DNA of 64,000 bases from DAHUXN01 sp963811805. Its GTDB lineage: Bacteria; Acidobacteriota; Terriglobia; Acidiferrales; UBA7541. Positions 43,522 to 52,582 of the stretch are shown one piece after another (position 1 is the stretch's first letter; each line of letters opens with the position of its first letter). The notes beneath the pieces were generated by a model. That model did not search any database. It was not told the DNA's origin and worked only from the letters and a program-made list of their open reading frames with translations. The stretch lies in NCBI GenBank assembly GCA_963811805.1, contig CAWESU010000001.1, forward strand, positions 930,001-994,000, given 5' to 3'. The translations under genes and the position numbers were made by a program.

Positions 43522-44372
43522 CGCGGGGCGCGCTGGCAGCGAGGGCAAAAATAACTGCTGCGTCCAGCGACAATGATGCGGCGAATGAGCGCGCCGCAGC
43601 GGCTGCATTTTTTCCCTTCGCGCTGATAGACGCGATGGCGAATCTGGAATTCGCCGGGCTGGCCCTCGGCGTTCACGTAATCAGAGATCGAAGAGCCGCC
43701 CAGGCGAATGGCTGCGCGCAAGACTTGTTGCATGGCGCGATACAAACGCGCGGACTCTTCGCGTTTTAAGGAAGAGGCCAGACGCGCGGGATGAATGCGC
43801 GCGCGCCACAAACTTTCGTCGGTATAAATATTGCCCATGCCGCGGAGGACGCGCTGGTCGAGAAGAACGGCTTTGATGCGCGCACGCTTGGCGGCGAGGC
43901 GCGCTTGAAATTCCTCCGCGGTAACCTCGAGAGGATCGATTCCCAGCGGACCGAGGACCGATGCGCTTTGTTCTTCCGGCAATACCAACATGCGGCCGAA
44001 GCGGCGAGGGTCGGTGAAGCGCAGCTCAGTATCACTGTCGAGCGAGATCCAAACGTGGGTGTGCGGCGGCGCGGGCCTGAGAGGCGGAAACACGGTAAGC
44101 TGGCCGGTCATGCCGAGGTGAACGATGAAATGAAATCGCGTGACTGGCGAGTTCGGCGCAGTTTCCGCTGACACAGGTTTTTCGAGAAGCAGAACGATGA
44201 ATTTACCGTGGCGGCGGACGGTTGAAATTCGCGAGCCGGGCAGGATCTCTTCAAGTTTGGCTGGATCGTCAATGAAATCGGTTTTGCCCAGGCGAACTTC
44301 GGCGATGCGCCGGCCCGGCAAAAGCATTTGCAGGCCGCGAACGACGGTTTCGACTTCAGGAAGCTCGGGCAA
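43506..44372 (-). CDS. mutM: Formamidopyrimidine-DNA glycosylase
   Basis: A 288-residue Fpg protein. The catalytic PELPEVE start (Pro2, Glu3), HLGMTGQL, the H2TH region (LLDQRVLRGMGNIYTDESLW) and the C-terminal zinc finger KCSRCGALIRRI to FCPRCQ are all intact. It excises 8-oxoguanine and cleaves the abasic site. It overlaps the end of the convergent MFS gene by 16 bases. Housekeeping DNA repair. Confidence 0.97.
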   Translation of the reverse strand: MPELPEVETVVRGLQMLLPGRRIAEVRLGKTDFIDDPAKLEEILPGSRISTVRRHGKFIVLLLEKPVSAETAPNSPVTRFHFIVHLGMTGQLTVFPPLRPAPPHTHVWISLDSDTELRFTDPRRFGRMLVLPEEQSASVLGPLGIDPLEVTAEEFQARLAAKRARIKAVLLDQRVLRGMGNIYTDESLWRARIHPARLASSLKREESARLYRAMQQVLRAAIRLGGSSISDYVNAEGQPGEFQIRHRVYQREGKKCSRCGALIRRIIVAGRSSYFCPRCQRAPRQRQK

Positions 44373-44461
44373 AATTCTACCTTGAAGAGTTGATGTGCGA
44401 GAAAGCGCAACGGCGCGCGGAATTTCCCGTTCCGAAGTTCGCCAGGAAATCTTCTACTGCT

Positions 44462-45277
44462 TCAATCCGGCAAAATTGCGAAAACGCGCACCGGCCCTCC
44501 CGAGCCGCCTTCGAGTTTTATGGGCGCGGCGATGATGAAAGCGCCGGTCGGTGGCAGCTTATCGAGATTGGCGACGTTTTCGACGTGAAACAGGCCCGCC
44601 GGGAGCGTGGTGCGATGCACTTCAAAATTGGGCGACGGACCGTAGTCGATGCTCAGCGTATCGATGCAGAGGCCGCTCACGTGGCGCGAGATCAGCAATT
44701 TGGCGGCGGCTACGGAGTAGCCGGGAAAGTGCATGACGCCCTTCGCGTCCATGTTGCGGTAGCGCTTTTGGTCGGGCCAGCGCGAGGCCCAGCCGGTGCG
44801 GAGCATCACGATGGCGCCAGCAGGAATGCGGCCGTGGCGCGCTTCCCAGGCCTGCACGTCTTCCGCGGTGAGACGGTAGTCCGAGTCCTTCGCAACTTTA
44901 TCGCGAACGTCAATCACCATGCCGGGACCAAAGAAATGCTGAATGGGAATCTGGTCAAGCGTTTCTTTGCCCGGCGGGAAATGCGCGGGCGCGTCCATGT
45001 GCGTTTCATAGTGCTCAAGCATGGTGAACTTGCGTGTAAGGTATCCCTCTTTGGCAGGCGTGGTGGTGACCACCACGCTGAAGGGATGATCGTCTCCGGG
45101 CCAGGAGGGCGAATGATCGTTGATGACGTAGGTCATGTCGATCACGCGTGTATGGCCGGAGGGAATTCCCGCGAGGAGCGGGCAATCGCCTACGCTTGAT
45201 TTCGTCTGCGCATGCGCGAAAATCGCCGCGCCGAGCGCCACGAGCAGGATGATGCCAATCGAAAAATCTTTTCTCAC
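44462..45277 (-). CDS. Secreted cyclase-family hydrolase (kynurenine formamidase-like)
   Basis: A 271-residue protein with a signal peptide (FSIGIILLVALGAAIFAHAQ) and a cyclase/KynB domain. The metal-binding motif HYETHMDAPAHF (family HxGTHxDxPxH; the glycine is Glu here) follows the DMTYVINDHSPSWPGDD entry. Relatives hydrolyse arylformamides or isatin. The signal peptide suggests periplasmic action. It stands alone downstream of the EVE gene. Confidence 0.9.
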   Translation of the reverse strand: MRKDFSIGIILLVALGAAIFAHAQTKSSVGDCPLLAGIPSGHTRVIDMTYVINDHSPSWPGDDHPFSVVVTTTPAKEGYLTRKFTMLEHYETHMDAPAHFPPGKETLDQIPIQHFFGPGMVIDVRDKVAKDSDYRLTAEDVQAWEARHGRIPAGAIVMLRTGWASRWPDQKRYRNMDAKGVMHFPGYSVAAAKLLISRHVSGLCIDTLSIDYGPSPNFEVHRTTLPAGLFHVENVANLDKLPPTGAFIIAAPIKLEGGSGGPVRVFAILPD

Positions 45278-45366
45278 CGATTGCCTCCGAAAGATGCCGA
45301 GATACTTGCGTTACAGCCCGCTATCTTAGTGCTGTTTGCGATTTTGCGAAACGCTTTCAGCGGACA

Positions 45367-45825
45367 TCAGGGAAGAGGAATGCCCGGCGAAGCGACGATT
45401 CCGGCCAGTCGGAGAATTTCGGAATATTCTTCGTCGGTTAACGGAGAAATGGTCATGCGCGGATTTTTCATGAACTTTACTTTGCGTAAAGGCCGCTGCT
45501 CGCGCAGTTCCTCCAGCGTTACTTGCCGGGGCAGGCGTTCGAGCGCGCGCAGGTCGATCACGAGATGCTTAGGGGTGGGATCGTGCGGATCGGGATAAGG
45601 GTCGCGAGTGACGGCGGCGATGGCGTAGAGAGCGTATTCCGGTTTTCCGTGATAACAAAGCGCACGGTCGCCGCGGCGCATTTGTTTCATCTGGCGCAGG
45701 GCGTCGGGCTTGCTGCCGGCATGGCGCCACATTTCCTTGCCTTTAACGAAAAGAGTGTCCCAGTGATAGATGCGGGGGTCAACCGCGAGCAGCCAGTGAT
45801 GTGGTCTGGTAACGGGGCGCGTCAT
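45367..45825 (-). CDS. EVE domain protein
   Basis: A 152-residue single EVE domain: HHWLLAVDPRIYHWDTLFVK, RRGDRALCYHGKPEYALYAI and DLRALERLPRQVTLEEL. The usual aromatic cage (W, Y) residues are present. EVE proteins bind modified bases in DNA or RNA and are seen both in housekeeping and in defence settings; nothing around it here suggests defence. Confidence 0.93.
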   Translation of the reverse strand: MTRPVTRPHHWLLAVDPRIYHWDTLFVKGKEMWRHAGSKPDALRQMKQMRRGDRALCYHGKPEYALYAIAAVTRDPYPDPHDPTPKHLVIDLRALERLPRQVTLEELREQRPLRKVKFMKNPRMTISPLTDEEYSEILRLAGIVASPGIPLP

Positions 45826-45910
45826 AGGCTGGCTGTAACTCGCGAACTATACATCGATTGGCGACAGAAACAATGGAAATGTAGCGAAGGAACGGCAAAA
45901 ACGCTGGCCA

Positions 45911-46216
45911 CTAGCCCAAATCAACGAAAACATCCTCACCGCGCAGCTCGACCGCATAGCACTGGACCCCCGTATCGGGCTGCTGAGTGAGCTTCCCAGA
46001 GGTGACGTCATATTGCCAGCCATGCCAAGGGCAGCTAACGACGGTGCCTTCGAGGTCGCCTTCTCCGAGCGGACCGCCGTGATGCAGGCATACGCTATTG
46101 ATAGCAAATAGTTTACCGGAGACATTGGCAATTGCTACAGCTTTGCCGGAAACCTGAAACTCGCGGATTTGCCCCTGCGGAATTTCGTCTTGCCGCGCTG
46201 CGCGCTCGAACCCCAT
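45911..46216 (-). CDS. Rieske [2Fe-2S] ferredoxin
   Basis: A 101-residue Rieske protein. The cluster ligands are CLHHGGPL and CPWHGWQYDV, both complete. Short soluble forms of this kind act as electron carriers for oxygenases or as the NirD-like subunit. No oxygenase gene is adjacent, so the partner is unknown. Confidence 0.95.
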   Translation of the reverse strand: MGFERAARQDEIPQGQIREFQVSGKAVAIANVSGKLFAINSVCLHHGGPLGEGDLEGTVVSCPWHGWQYDVTSGKLTQQPDTGVQCYAVELRGEDVFVDLG

Positions 46217-46349
46217 GGACGACTCCTGTGACCCAAAGACCGGGGAGTATAGCTTCCGGCTGCACCGGGAGTCAAACCGTCAAAGGGGTATTACGCACTG
46301 AGGGGAAAACGCTACACCCGAGCCTGGAGTATAGTCAGCCTGCGGATGT

Positions 46350-46406
46350 CCCCTCAAACGGTTGCGGGGGTAAAGGATAGGCACCCGCAAAAGTACCCCA
46401 CCCCTG
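46350..46406 (+). repeat. REP-like element, left inverted copy
   Basis: The element has the near-palindrome CCTCAAACGGTTGCGG, then GGGGGTAAAGGATAG and GCAAAAGTACCCCACCC. The same blocks occur in the opposite orientation at about 52402-52463, and a partial copy (GAAAGTACCCCGC) occurs at about 47092-47106. Confidence 0.7.
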
Positions 46407-46456
46407 GTCGTGCATCTTTGCTTCTGTCATGCTTCGGGGTCGAAAGGAGCACTTCG

Positions 46457-47077
46457 GTGGGCGAACCAGACATCCAAAAGTATTGCGATTTGATGGAAGA
46501 AATTAAGTTAAGGATAAATGTTATTGATTTCTTTCTTCATGGCAAAGGGCACGCTCTGTACCAGCCCACCACAATCGAGTCAACCAGCCTACAAATGAGG
46601 AAAGTCCTTGAGTTGATCTCATTCGGGTCCATGGTCGCGAATAAGGAATCATATTCTGCCGCGTATGAGAAATTTGCAACACATTGGAACGCACGCTACT
46701 TGCTGAGGGATCTGGAAAGAATTAATGCCGACTTCTACCCAAAGCCTGTTGTTGAGGCACCCTCGCCAGATCCTACAGCGATGCACCAACTCAAAGAACG
46801 CGAGCTTGACTATTTAACGAAAGACGAATTTCAGAGAGCTTATGAAAAATGCGGGGCAATCGTGCATGCTGAAAACCCGTACGGTTCTCGATTGGATTTC
46901 GGTTACTACCACAAAATGTTAGCCACTTGGCGGACCCAGATTGTCAATCTTCTGAACAATCACCAGATTCGGCTGGTTAATCAGAAGGGCTTTTACTTGA
47001 TACACATGAAAGAAGACCGGGACGAAAAAGTTCACTACTACAAATTTGAGCCGCCTCCAGTAGGACCCTCTCCATGA
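46457..47077 (+). CDS. Hypothetical protein of the accessory island
   Basis: A protein of about 206 residues, mostly helical (DIQKYCDLMEEIKLRINVID, LQMRKVLELISFGSMVANKE, YHKMLATWRTQIVNLLNNHQ). I start it at the GTG at 46457, which follows AGGAG at seven bases; further upstream the frame runs through the REP element. Codon use is more AT-rich than the neighbours. I do not recognise a family. Confidence 0.7.
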   Translation: MGEPDIQKYCDLMEEIKLRINVIDFFLHGKGHALYQPTTIESTSLQMRKVLELISFGSMVANKESYSAAYEKFATHWNARYLLRDLERINADFYPKPVVEAPSPDPTAMHQLKERELDYLTKDEFQRAYEKCGAIVHAENPYGSRLDFGYYHKMLATWRTQIVNLLNNHQIRLVNQKGFYLIHMKEDRDEKVHYYKFEPPPVGPSP

Positions 47078-47189
47078 ATTTACCGCACCACCCGAAAGTA
47101 CCCCGCTACCGATTCTGATTCTCACTTCGCGGTGAACCCTCTTACAATTCCCGCGTGCGCGCCTAGACTGTCGCAAAAGGGAGGCTAAC

Positions 47190-47345
47190 GTGTCGACTGA
47201 CGTATGGAATCGCGAACAACTCTATCTTGAAGTTTGGGAAACACCATTGGTTAAGCTGGCCGCAAAATACGGTGTTTCAACATACGTCCTCGGCAACGTG
47301 TGCCGCAAACTTCAGATACCTCTCCCGCCGAGCGGCTACCCATGA
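47190..47345 (+). pseudogene. Truncated N-terminal fragment of a YDREELY...VW-type protein
   Basis: A GTG at 47190 opens a 51-codon frame reading VWNREQLYLEVWETPLVKLA then AKYGVSTYVLGNVCRKLQIP LPPSGYP and stop. It matches the common N-terminal element EELYERVW-P---LA--YGVS---L-K-C--L-IP-PP-GYW of mobile-element proteins, but ends exactly where the Trp of GYW should follow. The rest of the gene is missing; sequence after about 47340 belongs to the gene on the other strand. Confidence 0.75.
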
Positions 47346-48276
47346 CCGAAGGGGATACATGGAACTTTTGCGCCGGCGGTGCCAGTTCCATCGCGTCAAG
47401 ATATGCTTTCCCTATGGATGCGGACGAGGCCGCGCGCTCCGGCGACAGCTCAATCGGGTGAGAATCGAACTCCGTGAGTTCCGCGTTCAACAGATCCACG
47501 GACGCCCGCACATCCTCTCTGCAATAGTCAATTTCTTCGTTCGTAATCCGGCCCGATGGCTTATGGTCCATCTTGCCGGGAACGCCGAAGGCTTGGCAGG
47601 CGCTTTCCAGACTGTAAGACTCATTCCGGAGGGCCCATCCCAGAGTGCGAAGATCGAGAAAGCGGCCTTGTTTGTGAGGTCCGTCCTTCACGCCCGCAAA
47701 TTTTATGAATGCTGCTTTGCTGTCTTTCGGCTTAATGACGATCCTCGGACGAAATGGATTTTCTCGCAGTTCGCCGGTTTTCTTGTGCTTGTACTGCGAC
47801 ATTATGAGCGACCAGCCTTTGTTGCCTCGGGCTTTGCGTGCGTCCACCGCCAGCCGGGACAAATCGAACGGAAGGTTGAAGCCGCAGATCAGGGCATCAG
47901 CGTCGTAGGCCATCTTGAAGAAAATCTTCTCTATGAATTTGCTGCGGTTCCATACGCGTATCCGACCTGAGTGATCCGAGCCGACCTTCGCTCTGTGCGA
48001 ACGTGCATATTGCCGCAGAGCTAGCCGCTCACTCTTTGTTGCTTCATCCGCAAGGACCAATCCTTCTTCGACACAGACGTAAGAATGCTTTTCTTGCCGC
48101 TTGCAAATCCGATAGGCGCAGAGAATGAGCGCTTGGCTTGTGTCCAGGAGCGTTTCACAATCGAAAACCAGGGCATATTCCGGATATTTGTTTCGCCGCC
48201 TATAATCCCTCCAGGGCCGCTTCTCACGCTCGATTACCGTGTGTGCGCGCAAGTAAATCAACGATGGATCACTCAT
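47251..48276 (-). pseudogene. Truncated DEDDy 3'-5' exonuclease / family B polymerase-like gene
   Basis: From the ATG at 48276 (MSDPSLIYLRAHTV) the protein carries all three exonuclease motifs: VFDCET (Asp39, Glu41), CGFNLPFDLSRL (Asp138) and YCREDVRASVDLL (Tyr251, Asp255), then SSASIGKAYLDAMELAPPAQ KFHVSPSVMG, which in relatives leads into a polymerase domain (GYAMAAYYGGR). Here it breaks after VMG at about 47341 and continues in unrelated sequence (SRSAGEVSEVCG) to a stop. The start overlaps the upstream HNH gene by eight bases. An exonuclease may still be made. Confidence 0.75.
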
Positions 48277-48637
48277 CAGATTCCTCCAGTAAATCCTCGG
48301 CTGCTTTCTGCATGCTTTCTGCCAGCTTCTTAAACAAAATAGACAGCGCAAGCAGCATGAACGCAACGCGCCTAACCGGGTCGCGCTCCCGTCTCATGGG
48401 GATCCCTGCGCGCATCCGGTCTTCGGTGATTTCCGCGTGGCAGTTGCGGCAGACAACCATGGTGGTTTCAGGGTCGCGTTTCCGGCCAAAGATGTGATCC
48501 GCCTGAAGCAGAGTCCGCGATCTGCGCATGAGTGCGACAGGGTTCGAGTAACCGCAGAAAGGGCAGACGGGATTAGGACCGAGGCGTTCGATCCGCCGCC
48601 TTTCCCTAACAGCCGTGGCTGTGGGATTAGCATCCAC
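48269..48637 (-). CDS. HNH nuclease
   Basis: A 122-residue protein with a zinc-ribbon HNH module: CPFCGYSNP, LQADHIFGRKRDP, MVVCRNCHAEI. The two CxxC pairs and the ADH active-site stretch are intact. A helical tail follows. It overlaps the genes on both sides by a few bases, so it is in one operon with the 48627 gene and the exonuclease/polymerase-like gene. Confidence 0.88.
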   Translation of the reverse strand: MDANPTATAVRERRRIERLGPNPVCPFCGYSNPVALMRRSRTLLQADHIFGRKRDPETTMVVCRNCHAEITEDRMRAGIPMRRERDPVRRVAFMLLALSILFKKLAESMQKAAEDLLEESDE

Positions 48638-49139
48638 GCGTTACCCCTGCATATAGTTGGTTGAGGGTCAGAAGGCCCGCATCGGCGAGTTCTTTCAGCT
48701 TCCCGGTGTCGGTAATAAATCTGTGTCCGGCAATCTTTTTGCCTCGAAACGCAGCTAGGCCAGAGGGGTCATCTTTATAGATCAGTGCACGAACGGCGTT
48801 CATATATCGAGCGTTCGTCGATGCGGATCGGGAATTGGGGGCAGCAAAGGGCTCCATCCCCTTGGAACCAACAGTCGTTAGCAAGCGAGGGATTCGGTCA
48901 AACGGCCTTACTCGGTATGTGCCCTCGCGCTTTTCTATAGCCGATGGCGCGTACCGCAGAATGGTGCTTAGGCGGGTCCCTTCGATTCTTGCGGCGGAGC
49001 GAAGGTCTATTTTCTCTCGACGGGACAAAGAGAGCGCCGCAAGCACCTTTTCGAGGACCTGCGCCTCGCGTCTCGTACGCGGATGTTGCCGGTGGCCCTT
49101 TGGGGTTCGGCGTTTGTTGTTCTTGCGTTTCTGTGGCAT
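48627..49139 (-). CDS. Hypothetical protein, first gene of the HNH operon
   Basis: A protein of about 170 residues with a very basic start (MPQKRKNNKRRTPKGH), then a helical region with a possible helix-turn-helix (LRSAARIEGTRLSTILRYAP) and a conserved-looking middle (RPFDRIPRLLTTVGSKGMEP, RYMNAVRALIYKDDPSGLAA). I choose the ATG at 49139 over one at 49193. It overlaps the HNH gene by 11 bases. It may be a DNA-binding regulator; I do not know the family. Confidence 0.7.
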   Translation of the reverse strand: MPQKRKNNKRRTPKGHRQHPRTRREAQVLEKVLAALSLSRREKIDLRSAARIEGTRLSTILRYAPSAIEKREGTYRVRPFDRIPRLLTTVGSKGMEPFAAPNSRSASTNARYMNAVRALIYKDDPSGLAAFRGKKIAGHRFITDTGKLKELADAGLLTLNQLYAGVTRGC

Positions 49140-49245
49140 CCCGTGTCGTGGCATTGGTCGTCTCCCGATCTGAGGCCACTGTAGGAATGCCAAATTTCTA
49201 TTGTCAATCTGGCACGCTTAAATTATTTTTTCCGTACCCATATAT

Positions 49246-49848
49246 ATGGATAGCCTTGAAAAATCACTGAATAGAGTGCTCGACAATTTCTGGAAGGAAC
49301 TGGGGAAAATCGCGAAGCTAACTGGCTTCAGCCGAGAAACAATAGCGCTCATACTCTGTCGGCTCAACAGAGCCAAAGCCAAAGAGTGGGAAGCCAGTCT
49401 CTGGAGTCATACCGCAACGAAAGACGGCTTGCGCCAATGGCTTATTCGGTGCAAGGAAGTATCGGAATACGATGATGACGCGCTTATCGAAGTCGCAAGA
49501 TTGTTGCCAGAATGGGCCAGAAGAAGTCTATCCGCGATCATCAAAAAGCTGCCTGCCGCGCGCGGCGGCAAACGCAAAATACTTCTATTTCGAGACAGGA
49601 AGCGCGTTAAGCTACGCTTCCGCGAACTGACAAACGCCGATTCTCCGAACCGGCGTTCTAAAAACGAAGCCTACAAGAAAATAGCCAAGGAAGTGGAAAG
49701 CTGGACACGCAACGAAGGAAGGACAGTCAAACCACATCCGCACACTATACGCATCATCTGCGACCCGAAAGAACGAGCACGCAGTAAAGCGCCGAAAAAG
49801 GAGGCCGACTCGCTTCCACAGGATCAAGTAAACATAAATGACCATTAG
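49246..49848 (+). CDS. Hypothetical protein divergent from the HNH operon
   Basis: A 200-residue protein with an AT-rich codon use. The N-terminus (FWKELGKIAKLTGFSRETIA LILCRL) could form a helix-turn-helix; the C-terminus is strongly basic. No family recognised. It is divergent from the 48627 gene with about 100 AT-rich bases between, which should hold both promoters (TATATAT at 49241-49247). Confidence 0.65.
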   Translation: MDSLEKSLNRVLDNFWKELGKIAKLTGFSRETIALILCRLNRAKAKEWEASLWSHTATKDGLRQWLIRCKEVSEYDDDALIEVARLLPEWARRSLSAIIKKLPAARGGKRKILLFRDRKRVKLRFRELTNADSPNRRSKNEAYKKIAKEVESWTRNEGRTVKPHPHTIRIICDPKERARSKAPKKEADSLPQDQVNINDH

Positions 49849-49871
49849 AAGCAGGGACAGAACAACTGGAC

Positions 49872-52334
49872 CTACTCGTAACGCAGGGCGACCATCGGAT
49901 CGACGCGCATGGCGCGGCGAGCGGGAATGTAGCAGGCGGCGAGGGCGACGAGCGCCAAGACGACGGCGACGCTGATTAATGTGGCGGGATCGGTGGGCTT
50001 GACTTCGAAGAGCAAACTTTGCAGCACGCGACCCAGCGCCAGCGCACCGGCGATTCCGCCAATGATGCCCGCAGCAGCGAGGAGCATGCCTTCGCGAATG
50101 ACCATGCGCAGAACGTTTGCCGGCTGCGCGCCGAGGGCCATGCGGACACCGATTTCCCGCGTGCGCTGCGTCACGCCGTAAGAGATCACGCCGTAAATTC
50201 CGACTATGGAAAGCAGCAGGCCCAGCGCGCCAAACGAGCCAAGCAATATTGCCTGAAAACGGGGCTCGGCAATATCGGATGCGACCATCTGGTCCATGGT
50301 TTCGACTTCGGTAATAGGCGCGTTTTTGTCTTCGGACCAGACGGCACGGCGTAGCGCGGGAAGCATCACCGCCGGATCGGCGGAAGTGCGCGCGATGAAG
50401 TTCGCGCTCTGGAAAGAATCCTCTTGTGCGTAAGGAAAGTAAATCTCGCCCGCAGGTTGCGCGGAAAGATCGGAGTCGCGGGCGCTCTGAACAACGCCGA
50501 CAATCTCTGTCCACTGACGATTGCCTTTCTTGTCACTCTCGGTGCTGATGCGTCGACCAAGTGCGCGACCATCGAGATACCTAGTGGCGAATGCTTCGTC
50601 GACAATGGCCACGGGCTGTGAGCCGGTGGTGTCCGCGTCCGTGAATTCGCGGCCGCTTAGCAACGGAATTCCAAACGTCCGGAAATAAATAGGTGAAACG
50701 GAACAACTAGAGATCAATGCTCCGGTGTTGAGGGTAATCTCCTGTCCACCTTCGATCTTGAGGTCCCCGATCAGGAACCATCGATTTAACGGAACCGTGG
50801 AAGCCACCACGGCGCTTTGTACGCCGGAAATGCCCTTCATGCGGTCGAGTACATCAAAAATTGCGGCTTTGCAGCCGGCTAGATCTTTCGGATTGCCCCG
50901 GTCGCAGATGGATCTGCTGAAGTTCGCGTCCATGGTGATGATGTGATCGGTGCGGAAGCCGAGCTTCACGCTAGTGAGTTTTTCGAGGCTGCGCGCGACC
51001 AGGGTGGCTCCGATGACAAGAATCACGGCAAGCGCAATTTCGACGACCACGAGGGCGCCACGTAGCCGGCGCGGACGTCGTGAAGAAGTCCCTGCGAGCG
51101 AGCCGAAGCCGTCGCGAATCGTGGCGCCGACGCGGCGGCTGGAGGCTTGAAGAGCAGGCGCGAGACCAAACAGAATTCCTGTGAGCAGCGAAACGGCGAG
51201 AGTGAACCATAAAATGTTGGCGTTCAAATCGAAGTGACCATGCTCCGGCAAATTAGTAGGCGTGATAGCGCGCAGGACATGAACGCCCCAGACGGAGAAC
51301 AGAAGGCCAAGCGCGCCTCCGGCAAGCGCAAGCAAAATACTTTCGGTGAGAAACTGGCGCACGATTCGAATGCGCGACGCGCCCAGAGCTTCGCGAATGG
51401 CCACTTCGCGTTGACGCGCCCAACCGCGCGCGAGAAGCAATCCGCTGACGTTGACGCAGGCAATCAGGAGCACAAATCCGACCGCGCCGAGCAGAATCAA
51501 GAGGGCCTTGTTGAGATCGCTGAAGCGCTTTTCCAAGGGCCGAGCGACAAAATGACTCCCGCTCCACATGCCGCCGAATTGTTTGTTGATCACACTGGTC
51601 AAGATTCGCGGGCTGACTGTCGCGAGCTGGACGTTTGCTTGCGCGAGACTGACGCCCTTCTTGAGCCGCACTAACGGACCGGCTGAGCCTTCCCGTTGGC
51701 CCGGGAAAACGATGAGCGGGAGCCAAACGCCTTCATCGCTCTGCACCGTCGAAATCGGATAGTTGAACCCAGACGGCATGACGCCAACGACGGTGTAGGT
51801 TTTGTCGTCGAGCGCAATCTTTTGAGTGAGGACCGTGTTGCTGCCGCCCCAGCGCGCGCGCCAGAGCGCGTAGCTGACTACCGCGACAGGCTTGGCGCCA
51901 GGCTGCGTGTCGCCGGGGAGAATCGGTCGACCGATAAGGGGCTTCGCGCTCAGCAGCGGAAAAAATTCGCTGGAGACTTGGGCGGCGGAGATGAGTTGCG
52001 GCGCAGCGTCGCCGGTCAAGGTGTACTGGGCTCGGCCCCAGAAAGCCATCTGTGCGATGGCGGGAGTCTGCTCGCGCATCTGCTGCCAAACGTCGCGCGA
52101 GAAATCCATTGTGCTTTCGAAGCCGCCGGGAAAGTCCTTTAAGGCCATGACGTCCACGAGCTGAGACGCATGCGCGTAGGGCAGCGGCTTCAGCAGAATG
52201 CCGTTGACGGCGCTGAAGATGGCGGTGTTGGCGCCGATGCCGAGGGCGAGGGTAAGGACAGCGACGACGGTGAATCCGGGAGATTTACGGAGCACACGGA
52301 AGGCGTAGCGAAGGTCTTGCAGGAGCGATCCCAT
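49872..52334 (-). CDS. ADOP-type ABC transporter permease (MacB/FtsX fold)
   Basis: A permease of 820 residues with LLQDLRYAFRVLRKSPGFTV, GIGANTAIFSAVNGILLKPL, two FtsX units and the end RRAMRVDPMVALRYE. I use the ATG at 52334 since a GTG at 52349 lies inside the GGGGGTGAG ribosome site. No ATPase and no PadR gene is adjacent. Its 3' end and about 20 bases downstream (GGGACAGAAC-ACTGGACCTA) match the 16548 copy. Confidence 0.94.
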   Translation of the reverse strand: MGSLLQDLRYAFRVLRKSPGFTVVAVLTLALGIGANTAIFSAVNGILLKPLPYAHASQLVDVMALKDFPGGFESTMDFSRDVWQQMREQTPAIAQMAFWGRAQYTLTGDAAPQLISAAQVSSEFFPLLSAKPLIGRPILPGDTQPGAKPVAVVSYALWRARWGGSNTVLTQKIALDDKTYTVVGVMPSGFNYPISTVQSDEGVWLPLIVFPGQREGSAGPLVRLKKGVSLAQANVQLATVSPRILTSVINKQFGGMWSGSHFVARPLEKRFSDLNKALLILLGAVGFVLLIACVNVSGLLLARGWARQREVAIREALGASRIRIVRQFLTESILLALAGGALGLLFSVWGVHVLRAITPTNLPEHGHFDLNANILWFTLAVSLLTGILFGLAPALQASSRRVGATIRDGFGSLAGTSSRRPRRLRGALVVVEIALAVILVIGATLVARSLEKLTSVKLGFRTDHIITMDANFSRSICDRGNPKDLAGCKAAIFDVLDRMKGISGVQSAVVASTVPLNRWFLIGDLKIEGGQEITLNTGALISSCSVSPIYFRTFGIPLLSGREFTDADTTGSQPVAIVDEAFATRYLDGRALGRRISTESDKKGNRQWTEIVGVVQSARDSDLSAQPAGEIYFPYAQEDSFQSANFIARTSADPAVMLPALRRAVWSEDKNAPITEVETMDQMVASDIAEPRFQAILLGSFGALGLLLSIVGIYGVISYGVTQRTREIGVRMALGAQPANVLRMVIREGMLLAAAGIIGGIAGALALGRVLQSLLFEVKPTDPATLISVAVVLALVALAACYIPARRAMRVDPMVALRYE

Positions 52335-52401
52335 ATTAATATTACTCACCCCCTACAACCCAAAAGTATGCGCCGATTGTACTGCGAAGAATATGACTTT
52401 T

Positions 52402-52463
52402 CCAGGCAGGGTGGGGTACTTTTGCCTAGCCCTATCCTTTACCCCCTCAAACGGTTGCGGGGT
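52402..52463 (-). repeat. REP-like element, right inverted copy
   Basis: Shows, read on the minus strand, GGGGGTAAAGGATAGG and GCAAAAGTACCCCACCC as in the copy at 46350, while the near-palindrome CCTCAAACGGTTGCGG lies at its edge. The two copies face each other across 6 kb. Confidence 0.7.
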
Positions 52464-52582
52464 ATGCGTATATGCATGCGAAAAAGGGACCACCCCCCTG
52501 CGCCGTAAACCAACCTTGTCGGCAGCGGGAATCGGTCCCGTGCGAGAACGTCTGGATGGGTATCCTGTCAGAGGCTCTAAGT

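Noticed and set aside
45367..45825. EVE domain gene as part of a defence system
   Set aside because: Neighbours are a Rieske protein and a secreted cyclase; no nuclease or modification genes are linked.
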